From contig NC_079886.1 in the NCBI RefSeq assembly GCF_029227915.1, positions 22,978,501-23,042,500 of the forward strand: a stretch of DNA of 64,000 nt. The letters run 5' to 3'. Below, piece by piece: positions 34,978 through 46,059 of this stretch (positions within the stretch are counted from its first letter, which is position 1; each line of letters starts with the position of its first letter). This DNA comes from Hydractinia symbiolongicarpus (lineage: Eukaryota > Cnidaria > Hydrozoa > Anthoathecata > Hydractiniidae). The position numbers and the translations under genes were made by a program. The notes beneath the pieces were generated by a model. The model made no database searches. It worked only from the letters and a program-made list of their open reading frames with translations, and had not been told where the DNA came from.

Positions 34978-36579
34978 TGATAGACTAATAAGTAACAGGC
35001 ATATTTTTATCTTTGTATTATAAGACATGGTGACTCACAACATGTGTGCTGCCATAATTTTTCAAAGTTAATACATTAAATCAAGTCTCTATGTCAGAAA
35101 TATATTTACAGTTGCTTATAGATAATAGAACAATATGTACCTAGATAACTTGCTAGAAATTTCAACACAGAGGCTTATTTCTTAAAGTTGTTGTTGTTGA
35201 CGAAAAAAATAGAGATTTCTGCAATCGCTTTGTGATAAGATAATACTTTCTTATTCTTTTGTTTTCTCAAACATTTATTGGTAATGTTTAATAAAAACAT
35301 TACTTAACTTTGAAAATTCTATTTTCATACTATGTTATTACATTTTTGACTTTTTTGAAATAGCCACCCGTAGACTGATAAAAACTTTCTGCAGATCTTA
35401 AATAGCTTACTACTAGGATATATTATCTTAGGACTTTTGATGTTACTACAAGTGTGCGAATTTATAAAAAAAATTTAATAATTCCAAACTGATTAGTCAA
35501 AGTGGCAATTATTATATGGGTAGTATAAAAAAGCATAGCTACTTTCCGCTAACGTGCTGCAACATTCCACCCTGAGGTATATAGATAGTACGAGTTCTGT
35601 TTTAGTTTCTCACTATGAAAAACATTAAGTCATTTGATTTTTTTTTATCATTTCATCATACACATAAGAATGTCTCTTTGTACAATTAAACTGGTGTAAC
35701 ACAATAGAATTTGTGGGGAATGAAGCTGTTTTTACTTGTACTGATTAGACTTGTTTTAGTTTGTTTTGCTAGACTAGAAAAACCCTCTGATGCTCGCCTG
35801 ATCTCAATGGGCTAAAAATTGCATTTTTTTTATTTCGTGTTGGGACAGAATGACTTCTCATAGTAAAGTAATCTTTTAAATCTTTTTTAATTGATTCTTT
35901 AAAACATTTCAAAACAAAAATAACGGAGTGATTCTCGATTTGTTTACGTAAGTCAGAAACTTGCTGTTTTGCAAATTTTTTTAGCACAGTTTTTTATCGA
36001 TAACAACTTAGATTGTTGTCCGCAGTTCGATGAAAGGTTATTGATACAGTTATAAAGTAATGCAGGTAATATCTTGGTGGAGTAAATTTTATACACGTAT
36101 TCAGGAGGTTTACTACCGCAAAAGGCAGACAGTACGAAAAGTTAAATTGAAGATTGCTTGTGTTAGCGGTTGAAATTATCCCACATGTTCAATATGTTGT
36201 ATATTCTAGTTGCCATGTATTTATAATTCGTTGTAGACATTATTTTTTCGGAGTTATACAAAATATCGGGTAGATCAGGACATTTAGAAAGTCCTTTGTT
36301 TGTTCCAAGTAACTTAAATTCCGATTTTTCTTTTTTCAAATTTATGAGCTCATTTCCTGTAAAATAACGTGATATTGACTGAAGAACTTCATTTAGGTTC
36401 CGTTGAATACATTAATAACTGAAATTTTCAGCGTAAAATGCTTCGGCAAAAAAACTTTTGGACAAGTTTAGTAAAGTCAAAAAATGTTTAGGTAAGTCTT
36501 TTGAACGAGTTTTAACCAAATTTCAAAAGTAACGATTATGGAAAATGACACAAAAAGAAGGCTAACAGCATTTATATTG
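34978..36579. other. AT-rich non-coding stretch
   Basis: I see no gene. The short reverse frames at 35769-35987 and 36477-36680 lack motifs. Confidence 0.4.
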
Positions 36580-37581
36580 CAGGGGCGGATCCAGACTTTT
36601 TTCAGACTTAGCTTGGAGGAAAGAATACGGAAAATTCTTTCCTCCAAGGACTTAGTCAAAATATTGCTGCTGCGCAGCAATATTTGGACTAAGTCTTGAA
36701 TTTAGCAGCTGGGGGTCCTGGGGGCGCTGTAAGCCCCCCAGGTGAGGTCAGAATCTTTCGCCAATTTAAGCTTTGCGGGTACAAAAATCGCCGAAAATTG
36801 TCTTCCGATTTATCTAGTTATTAATTTGTATATTGCCACGCCCATCTATTTTACTTGATGAAGATCAGTTAAAAATTTTATTTTGTTATGAAGGTATTGT
36901 TACGTTCCCCTTAATCCAGGTTGCAACTTTCTTAAACTAAAGTCGCATTTTCCTATTTCAGCATTCAAAAAGCAGAAAATTGCCCTTCTTAAATCTTCTT
37001 TTAAAGTTCAAACGAAACTTAAGTTTAGCCCTATGAATAAAGAAATATATCTGAACAAATACATGGGTTGACGTGTATGTATCATATCACATGTATGTAT
37101 ATTTCATCTTCATTATCCTGATCTTTCCTTATTCTTATTGTTTTTGTTATGATTGAGTTTTATTTTGATGTCCATGGCTGGTGTGATCATTTGATTCACC
37201 TAGTCATGCTGATGAAGCCTGATATTGGCAGAAACAGCAAGAGTTTATAAATATTAAAATATATTCACAATTGTCTCAGTTTATTGTAGTTAATCCCTGT
37301 TAATTTTAGTGCTTTTATCTATCTAAAATAAGACGTGTAAAACGGAGAGTTGATTCTTATAAAAAATGTTCTTGGAGATTTTCTTATAGCTTAGCGTTTC
37401 TTCTCTTCAATTTTATTAATAACTAGATAAATCGGAAGACAATTTTCGGCGATTTTTGTACCCGCAAAGCTTAATATAGCGAAAGTTTCTAAGGCTTCGT
37501 CCCAGACCCCACTTAGTCCAAATATTGCTGCTGCGCAGCAATATTTTGACTAAGCCTTGAAAAAGTCTGGATCCGCCCCTG
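36580..37581. mobile_element. Long-inverted-repeat element with CAGGGGCGGATCCAG ends
   Basis: Begins CAGGGGCGGATCCAGACTTT and ends with its reverse complement. The inverted repeats extend far inward: both arms contain the palindrome aatattgctgctgcgcagca (36662-36685; 37519-37545 region), a gcgggtacaaaaatcgccga block and an aaatcggaagacaattt block (arms about 36580-36830 and 37410-37581). The left arm also holds a 16-bp-stem hairpin (cttggaggaaagaat / attctttcctccaag, 36612-36648) missing from the right arm. The termini resemble non-autonomous hAT elements, but I could not find the expected 8-bp target duplication. No transposase is present. Confidence 0.7.
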
Positions 37582-37937
37582 TACACGGTAAGTTTTTTTT
37601 TATTTTACATTTAAACGGTCCGTGTAAACTTACCGGGTATTTTAGCCTTTAGGATTATTCTTAGATAGAACTTGAAACTTACAACACAACTTTATTTTTT
37701 AAAGGGAAATGTAAAGTTTGAAGACATGATTATTTTGAATTCCTGCTTTTATTGTATGTAACCCTAAAAGGTTTTCAGCAATTTTGGAAATTTTCATGCA
37801 AATTATGTAAACACCGAAAAATAGGCTTAATAGCTTTTTGTTTGGCTGTCAGAAACTTTAAACAAAATGTTAAAATTCATTCTATATTTAAAGTGATTGA
37901 ATTTTATAAACATTTCGATAATTTTTTGACGATTTCA

Positions 37938-38281
37938 ATAAGGCCCGTGGAAAAATCCACTTAGGCGGGATAACAGAGAAAAACAACCGTCATTTAAATT
38001 TTGCTGACGTCAGCACTGACCCGTTAAAACCCAAAAAAATTTTATTTAGAAATTTGTATTCCTGTTGCCTTCATCGTAAAGATCTTGAAACGCTGATCAA
38101 CAAAATGTATAGGATCCGGTATCTTTGACAAACGGTTGCAAAGATATTGGGATTTGAAGGTTTTTGATAACGTCATCAACCCGTCTATTCCGAAACTGAT
38201 TCAGGGACCCAGGTTTAGGAAACTTACCCAAATTGGTCCCAGGGTGGTCCCTAGTTACCCACTGGCGTATTATTATATAGA
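37938..38281 (-). mobile_element. Helitron copy, minus strand, truncated
   Basis: The 3' hairpin (gtggaaaaatccac in plus orientation) is present at the low-coordinate end but the CTAG is lost, being replaced by tttcaat. The other end, ggcgtattattatataga ending at 38281, is the intact 5' TC terminus read backwards. It abuts the CTAG of the next copy. Confidence 0.65.
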
Positions 38282-39018
38282 CTAGTCGATAAAGCCCGTG
38301 GAAAAATTCACTTAGGCAAAAGAACAATGGAAAAGTAGGTTGTTTTAGACTTTTTTACTGACGTCAGCAGTAGAGATACAAAAAACATTTGGTAAAAATT
38401 AGTTCATTCGTTGCCTGTAGTATGTAGAGGTTGAAATGCTGGTCAAATAATGTATAAAATCATTTTGATGAACGATTAAGGAGATATGAAGTGTTTAAAA
38501 TTTTGCTGGACGTCAGCGAAGACCTGCGAAAAGACGAAAATTATTTTTTTAGAAATTTGCATACCCGTTGCCTTTATCGTATAGATCTTGGAACGCTGAG
38601 CAAGAAAATGTATGACATCAGGTACTTTTGACAAACGGTTGCAGAGATAATAAGGTTTAAAGGTTTTTTGATGACGTCATCAACCCGTCCATTCTGAAAC
38701 GGATTCGGGGACCCAGGTTTGGGAAACTTACCCAAATTGGTCCCAGGTGGTCCCTAGTTACCCACGCGGTAAAATATCATTGACGTCACCACCTCGTTTT
38801 CAAGTTATTTGGCCTCAAAGTTTTAAGTGCACTATAACGGCTTCATTAATTTAATATAGGATATTGACGTTAAAGTGGTGTTATTGACGTCGCGCCGTAG
38901 CGTCAGAAAATTTAACATATTAGACATGCATTTTTGGGAAAATCAAAGGAAAATAAACACATCCACTTTGCCTGTCACAGACACACAGACAGACACACTT
39001 AGCGTATTATTATATAGA
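38282..39018 (-). mobile_element. Non-autonomous Helitron, minus strand, copy E (737 bp)
   Basis: CTAG of the 3' end is at 38282-38285 and the 5' TC at 39017-39018. It has the same interior modules as the forward array: gctgacgtcagc, gatgacgtcatc, and the conserved 'acccaaattggtcccaggtgg' region shortened here to its first 20 bases at about 38720. It directly abuts neighbours on both sides. Confidence 0.75.
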
Positions 39019-39911
39019 CTAGTCGATAAAGCCCGTGGAAAAATCCACTGAGGCAGAATAAAAATTTTGATGACGTCAGCAACCCATCCACAAAAAAAAA
39101 TCAGAACTGTGTTTCCACGTTGCCTCTATTGTGTAGAGCTTAAACTGCTGATCAAGAAAATGTATATGATCATGTGCTTTTGATGAGCGGTTAATGAGAT
39201 ATAAGGGTTTTAAAATTTTGCTGACGTCAGCAATGGCCAGTCAAACCCCCAAAACTTTTTTTTAGAAATTTGTATACCTGTTGCCTTCATCGTATAGATC
39301 TTGAAACGCTGATTAAGAAAATGTATAGTATCCTATGTTTTTGACAAACGCCTAAGGAGATTTAAGGGCTTTAAAATTTTGCTGACGTCAGCAAAGTCCC
39401 TATCAAAAAGTTCCAAAAAAAATTTCTTCACAAATTCGTACACCCGTTGCATTCATCATATAGATCTTGAAATGCTGATCAAGAAAATGTATAGGAACAT
39501 GAACTTTTGACAAACGGTTGCAGAAATATTGGGATTTGAAGGCTTTGTGATGACGTCATCAACCCGTCCATTCCGAAACGGATTCGGGGATCCAGGTTTG
39601 GGAAACTTACCCAAATTGGTCCCAGGTGGCCCCTAGTTACCCACGCGGTGAAAAATCATTGACGTCACCACCTCGTCTCCAAGTTATTTGGCCTCAAAGT
39701 TTTAAGTGCACTGTAACGGCTTCATTAATTTAATATAGGATATTGACGTTAAAGTGGTGTTATTGACGTCGCGCCGTAGCGTCAGAAAATTTAACATATT
39801 AGACATGCATTTTTCGGTTACTTCAAAGAAAATTTCGGTAAGATTAAAGGAAAATGAACATATCCACTTTGCCTGTTACAGACACACGGAACTGGCGTAT
39901 TATTATATAGA
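39019..39911 (-). mobile_element. Non-autonomous Helitron, minus strand, copy F (893 bp)
   Basis: Intact CTAG (39019-39022) and TC (39910-39911) ends. It is longer than its neighbours because the ctgacgtcagca module and the following tgtataca-like block are present in an extra copy. No coding capacity. Confidence 0.75.
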
Positions 39912-40643
39912 CTAGTCGATAAGGCCCGTGGAAAAATCCACTTAGGCAGAAGGACAATGGAAAAGTAGGTTGTTTTAGATTTTTTGCTGACGTCAGCAGT
40001 GCAATTACAAAAATATTTGGCGAAATTTAGTTTATTTGTTGCCTGTACTATGCAGATGTTAAAACGCTGACCAAGAAAATGTATATGATCATATCTTTTT
40101 GATAAGCAGTTAATGAGACATAAGGGTTTTAACATTTTGCTGATGTCAGCAATGGCCAGTCAAACCCCCCAAATTTTTTTTTTAGAAATTTGTATACCTG
40201 CTGCCTTCATTGTATAGGTCTTGAAACGATGATCAAGAAAATGTATAGGATCATATATCTTTGACAAACGGTTGCAGAGATATTGGGGTTTAAAGGTTTT
40301 TTGATGACGTCATTAACCCGTCCATTCCGAAACGGATTGGGGAACCAGGTTTTGGAAAATTACCCAAATTGGTCTCAGGTGGTCCCTAGTTACCCACGCG
40401 GTGAAAAATCATTGACGTCACCACCTCGTTTCCAAGTTATTTGGCCTCAAAGTTTTAAGTGCACTGTAACGGCTTCAATAATTTAATATAGGATATTGAC
40501 GTTAAAGTAATATTATTGACGTCGCGCCGTAACGTCAGAAAATTTAACATATTGGATATGCATTTTTCGGCAACATCAAAGGAAAATGACGACATCCACT
40601 TTGCCTGTTACAGACACACGGAACTGGCGTATTATTATATAGA
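39912..40643 (-). mobile_element. Non-autonomous Helitron, minus strand, copy G (732 bp)
   Basis: CTAG at 39912-39915 and TC at 40642-40643. By eye it is the closest match to forward copy A, with the same module order and near-identical sequence. The reverse frame at 39818-40135 spans the junction of two copies and is accidental. Confidence 0.75.
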
Positions 40644-42394
40644 CTAGTCGATGGCCCGTGGAAAAATCCACGGGTCCGCCTATCCTTTTTATACCACTTA
40701 AACGCGTCTCGCATTTGGCTTACCCCGGTGTCAAAACGCCGGGGTAGGCCAAAGTCAAGGTGTGACCTGACGTTGAACACTCTGTGGAGCGCTTAATAAG
40801 AGCCGTAAACTGTGCCACACGACCAGGTGGAGCACTTTAGTACAGGTATACAGTATGTCGTAAATTAAGTGAAGCGCATACACCATTATAGTCTTGCGAC
40901 TGTAACATATTTTTCAAAAAACATTTCCCGCAACGATAGCTGAAATAAAAACACAGTTTGCAAACAACAGTCGGTACCCCATCATAGCAAAAACAATAAG
41001 TCAATATTTTTTTATTTTGCGGAATAAGTTTTTGTGAAAGTTAAAAAATTTATCGTGACACTGGGCTAAGCGCTTACTACAGTTAAACCGTGTTGCACAG
41101 GCGTATAGGAATAATACGCCTTTGGAAATAACTTTCACAGACTCTGTTTAAAAAAACACAACAGGGCTGAGCGGTTAGTCCAAGTAAACATTGTTGCACA
41201 TCCGTACAGACGTGATTACCGAGAAAGTTTAAAAATGAATTGTCACATTGGGTTGACCCCTTAGTACAGGAAAACCACGTTGTACATGCGTATAGGCGTA
41301 ACAGCCTTTTCTAAAAACAACAGTATGTTGTTAACACTGGGCTAACCGCTTAGTATAGTAAAACAGAGTTGAACAGGCGTATACGCGTAATACCCCTTTC
41401 CAAAAAAACTTCATTGCAACATCGGTTTTAATGAAAACACAGGGAACAGCCTGTCATTACCGGTTCAGCAAAAATAATCTGTCAGTCATTTTATTTGCAC
41501 AAAAAGTTTTCAGGAAAAAATAAAAACAGATGTAGGTACCTAGCTAACTGCACTTAGCATAACACTTTTTGTTTAAGAATATTGTTGTAGCCAAACTGCA
41601 TTTTTATACTTTCACTTTTTAGCCAAAGATAGGAGCTAGCTAAATGGCTACAGTCTCAACACAAAAATAAATGTTGGGTAGGATAAAAGCTGTTATACCA
41701 TACAGAATAGTAATAAGTAAGGTTCTAGCTAGCTAGCCTCCAAAATCTTCGTTCCTAGCCAAAAATCCAAAACTGGCACGTTTAAGATCTGTACGTGACT
41801 AAAAACGTGACAATGTATTTATCTTAACATTTTAGAACATACAAAAAAACAATATTACGAAAATAAAAAGCTTATAGTACACAAAAATTGAAACAGACTT
41901 ACAAACAGCACTGAGCCACCATTACTTTAAAAACAAAAATGGCCATCATGTTTCGGTCCTCATGTTTCTTCGTTGGCATGCCCAGGCCGCGAAAGTCTTG
42001 GATTGGTTTTTTAAACAATCAAGTGTTTTGATTGGTGTATTATGTGCGAGCGGTCAAAACAAAGTCAGTAAAACTATCAGTAAACTGTCCCATTTGTTTT
42101 CTGTAGCTTCTGAGCGAAAACGGCGATTGAGGTCACGGGGGTAATTATTATTAAAAATGGCGTATTAAAATAATGCATTCATTTTTATCACTAAATTTAC
42201 TTTTCTTACTTATGGCAATAAATTAAAGTAATTAAATTAATTAAGGTAATAAATTAATTTCTTGAGTTTAGTTCAATTAATTATAAAGTTTTTCATTAAA
42301 CAACCCCCTGTTTTCTAAAAATTCGCGGAAAGATCAAAGGAATATCAGTAACCCTTTTGAACAGACAGACAGACGACGGCTATTATTATAGAGA
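40644..42394 (-). mobile_element. Distinct Helitron subfamily, minus strand (1751 bp)
   Basis: The 3' end starts CTAGTCGATGGCCCGTGG (40644) with an 8-bp hairpin CCCGTGGA / TCCACGGG. The 5' end at 42393-42394 reads TCTCTATAATAATAGCCG on the minus strand, followed by a gtctgtctgt tract as in other copies. Only the termini resemble copies A-G. The interior is different and includes a palindrome taccccgg / ccggggta at 40721-40746. No Rep/helicase frame is present. The frame at 41962-42144 is not convincing. Confidence 0.6.
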
Positions 42395-42411
42395 TTTTAG
42401 ATTACGCTGTT

Positions 42412-42664
42412 TTAACCCTATTCATTCCGTGGGGGGGTGGGGGGGGTGGAGGCGGGTATTGGCTATTGCTCGAAACTACCCCTAAAAATCTGTATGAAGC
42501 CCTTATAATGGGATCAAAGTTATTGAAAAGTTATCTATATAATAATACGGAGCTTCTGTCTGTGACTTTTCATTGTCCTTCTGCCTAAGCGGATTTCTCC
42601 ACGGGCTTTATCGACTAGTTGGTCATAATATATGCTCGAAAAACCCCGGACCGAATAGGGTTAA
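42412..42664. mobile_element. piggyBac-type MITE, copy 2, with nested Helitron
   Basis: TTAACCCTATTC at 42412 and GAATAGGG-TTAA ending at 42664. It is related to 26511-27032 but inverted and internally deleted. Shared blocks are gtattggctattgctcgaaac and cggaccgaatagggttaa, seen here in opposite orientation. It is interrupted by the 85-bp Helitron at 42534-42618. A G-rich run (42430-42452) lies near the left end. Confidence 0.65.
42534..42618 (+). mobile_element. 85-bp minimal Helitron
   Basis: Runs from TCTATATAATAATACGGAGC to cgggctttatcga-CTAG, with the 3' hairpin GCGGA-tttc-TCCAC intact. It is inserted precisely between A (42533) and T (42619), the Helitron target. It keeps about 35 bases of 5' end and about 45 bases of 3' end, and nothing else. 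Confidence 0.75.
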
Positions 42665-42973
42665 ATGGGGCCAAGCTTTAAACAATCCCTGATGTATTTC
42701 CTTTTGTGTAGGAAATACACAAAGATAGGGGATTGGAACCTAAGTTAGTTATCATACGAAACAAAGGTTATTAGCTATGAAATATTTTTATGTTATCGGA
42801 AGCTTTATAATTAATCATTCTATACATAACAATGCAGAATGGTTTAACTTGAAAGAACTTAATTCATTAATCATTAAGTTGGCAGTACAATACAATAAGA
42901 AAATCAAATGACATATCAAATTACATATCAAATGACATAGAATGATGGTTGCCAGTAAAGAAAACAAGCTATA

Positions 42974-44095
42974 ATGAAAGCGACGATTAGAATGCCTGAA
43001 TTTAAAACGAATACTTTCCGTGTGAAAATATTATATTTCTTATTGGTATGTTTCTTTTTGTATTTATATGTTTCCTATTACCCGGCTGAAAAAACGCAAC
43101 CTCAGCTTGTATACATAACAGAAGATGAATTATTACCACGGTTAACGAAACTTGAAACAGGAATAAAACTCATTTTGACGATACTTAATGAGAGAGTAAA
43201 TACATCGAAGAAAAGCAATATTGTTGTAAACAAAACAGTCCCGATTTCACCAGAAAAAGATGATTATGACTTAGGAGAGCTCAACAATTTATTTTCTGTG
43301 CAGCAACATAAACACGACACAAGCTTGATAACACAAAGCAGATGCATGCGTCAGTATACCTTAATTGTCTTACTAATATCAGATGTCTCTCACTTCAGCC
43401 GCCGTGATACCATTAGGCGTACTTGGGGAAAGGACAATTTTAATCGCTGGAAAACGTTCTTTCTTGTTGGTAGAGCACACAACATTCATACAGAAAGACT
43501 TTTTGCTGCTGAGTTAAAGAAACACAAAGATATAATACTGGTTAACGTTTATGAAGATTTCTATAACATGACATCGAAAGTTCAAGCGGGACTCGAATGG
43601 TCAACACGCTATTGTGAATATAAATATCTATTTAAAGGAAATGATAATACTTTTATAAACTTCCCAAGATTATTTTCATTCTTAAAGTCACCCGACACAC
43701 CAACAACTGAACTATACGCAGGCAGCGTCCAATACGAAGCTCGTGTAGAAAGAAGAGGAAAGTATAGAGTAACAAAGGATGAATATAAAGGGAAAATATA
43801 TCCACGTTATTGTTCAGGCGGAGGATATGTATTATCGAAAGATGTTGTGAAACGACTGTTAAACACAATGCCTTATGTATCCCGCATAAGTATAGATGAT
43901 GCGTATATAGGACAGTTAGCGTTAAAGTCTGGCATAGACGTAACACCTGTTAATAACTTTAAAATGTTTGAAGACGAAGAAAATGCAGATTGTGTGTTTA
44001 AAAGTGAAACAATAGTGCATCACCCTGTTGAAACAAACGAATGTATGATCCAGATATTTAGAAAGAGTCTACAACAAAAGGAAGAGTTTCCTTGA
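42974..44095 (+). CDS. GT31-family paralogue with degenerate DxD motif, copy 3
   Basis: A 373-residue single-exon gene. The membrane anchor is at ~17-36, then a stem and the lumenal domain. RRDTIRRTWG (143-152), KTFFLVGRA, YEDFYNMTSKVQ, YCSGGG and IDDAYIG are all kept. The Asp triplet is replaced by Asn-Asp-Asn (213-215, GNDNTF), so both outer acidic residues of the DxD metal site are amides. The Glu of IDDAYIGE is Gln (304). The rest of the fold is as well conserved as in copies 1 and 4, and the frame is intact. This points to specific loss of metal-dependent transfer rather than general decay. It is oriented like its paralogues and lies about 9 kb from copy 2. Confidence 0.85.
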   Translation: MKATIRMPEFKTNTFRVKILYFLLVCFFLYLYVSYYPAEKTQPQLVYITEDELLPRLTKLETGIKLILTILNERVNTSKKSNIVVNKTVPISPEKDDYDLGELNNLFSVQQHKHDTSLITQSRCMRQYTLIVLLISDVSHFSRRDTIRRTWGKDNFNRWKTFFLVGRAHNIHTERLFAAELKKHKDIILVNVYEDFYNMTSKVQAGLEWSTRYCEYKYLFKGNDNTFINFPRLFSFLKSPDTPTTELYAGSVQYEARVERRGKYRVTKDEYKGKIYPRYCSGGGYVLSKDVVKRLLNTMPYVSRISIDDAYIGQLALKSGIDVTPVNNFKMFEDEENADCVFKSETIVHHPVETNECMIQIFRKSLQQKEEFP

Positions 44096-45584
44096 TGGTG
44101 TTCAGTAAACAAAAACACAAGGACTCTTAAAGACACTGATTCATGTTAATTTATTTTCTACTAAGATGCTACTTGGCATGTTTTTGGCGCCTATTAATCC
44201 CGTCCCCAGGGCTCTTGTGGTACAAGAAATGGCTTTGGCACTGACCGGTTATCGTCGCAATCTAGCTATCAAACTTTCGTCCGGCCGCCGTAATATTCCT
44301 GGCAAGTTGTATTGCGGGGAAACAAAAGAAAATTAAATATGGCGGACCAGGACAAGCGAACGTAACAAAGAATTAAAACTGTTTAAAAACATTTTTAAGT
44401 ACAAGAAAAATGGAAACATATATACATTAAAAATATCTGAAAGTAGCTGTTAACAACTATATGTAACCACGTTACTCACATACAGAATTAGCAAAATATG
44501 TAGCTAATTAGCTAATTCTTTCATGCGTTAACAGAATTGTAAATTTACAGTGGGCGAGAACAATTGTAAACTAAAAAATAAAAAGCAGAAAAACAAATTA
44601 AAAAGATAAAGGACTTTCAACAGAGCTGATTCATCAATTAAACACGATATGACAACAAACGAAGATATTTTTTAATGGAGTGTGAAGCTTGTTAGTGTAT
44701 ACTGTATCTGATTTTCAAAGCTTTCATTAACAGGAAGTTAATTCTCTAATGGCCTGTTTTACTTTACAGTAAATCAGAGAAACTTTAGGAAAAAAATTAT
44801 TTTTCTTAAATAAAAAAAATAAAAAACATCTTTTTTTAGTTTTTTTTCACAAATTAAGCCGGTAATATTGTAGAACAGGGTAGAAAATATGCAAAATGGT
44901 ATTTCTTGAGACTATTGCCATTTGTATAATTTCTTTGAGGATACACACAGTTAAAGCATAATCGCTTTATTCTAAATTACAAAAAAAACAAAATTTTTTA
45001 GGGGAATAAATTTTTGCGAGCTCATGATTTAGAGAAAGTTTTACAAATAAACCTTTGTGAATAGTCGTTTTAAATGTTTTCGCAAAAATGCTAAAAAACT
45101 ACAAAATTCTTTCACAAAAGTTTATCTGATTAAAGGCATAATTTAAGTTTGCATAGGTCCATTTGCAGGAACGTAAATAGTATGTATTAATTATTCCCGT
45201 TCAAGCCCTGCACCTCTGTAAATTAACATATTTCTTTTCTATATGTGGAATGGTTTCATGATTTTTGAAAATTTAGGACTACTTGAGATATATTTCATGT
45301 AAACTTTCACAGTGAATAATATTTTTAAAAAAAACCTATGTATGTCATTTAACACGTTGCCAGCTAGCTATATAGGACTGATCAACACACAAACGCATTA
45401 ATAGCTACCTACCAAACTTATACAGCTACCTAGTTCTACATACTCGGCTCACCATGGTGTACACCATTTCCAGGTGAATATATGAAGATTTAAATTCCCT
45501 TAAAAATTCAAACCAAATTCTCCTGTTAAGTAAGTGAACATAACACCAACAAAAAACACAAAACACGCCTATCAAATATAGTCG
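44096..45584. other. 3' flank of GT31 copy 3
   Basis: I see no gene. A single CCTCGTCCCCAGG-family end (cccgtccccagggctcttgtgg) lies at about 44198-44220 without a visible partner. AT-rich. Confidence 0.4.
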
Positions 45585-46059
45585 ACTCTCCAATTAGCTG
45601 AGAATTTTGTCCGTTATTTGGTAACTCGACATTTTTGCCTATTTTTGGCCCAATAATATATCCTGGTGACTTATTAAAGGTATTAAAAAGGGTTGAAGGC
45701 ACTAGCTGGGTGGTTTACAGACAAATGAAATACACATATTTCTTTCTCATACTATATTAAAAAATATTTAATTACAGATTGTTTTTTGCGATCGTCTAGC
45801 TTTCCATTTTTTCACGAAAGGTAAGTGAAGAATTTGTATCATCTTCGCTTGTGACATTCACCTGGGATATCTTATCTAGCAGCAAGCTTCTCGAGGGCTG
45901 ACATGTGATTCTACCACCAGATTTTCATCGCCATTTCCATTAACGTCGCCACCATCACTGTCGTCATTCCTTAGTACTTCGTCAACCAAATTCGTCGAAG
46001 TTAATAGCGTAAAGTGAATTGCGCGTAAACATCGAAATTTGAGTATTCGTCAGCTGCCA

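Noticed and set aside
39818-40780. Reverse-strand open frames at 39818-40135 and 40544-40780
   Set aside because: They cross junctions between adjacent Helitron copies and resemble the frame at 6083-6343 only because the repeat is shared.
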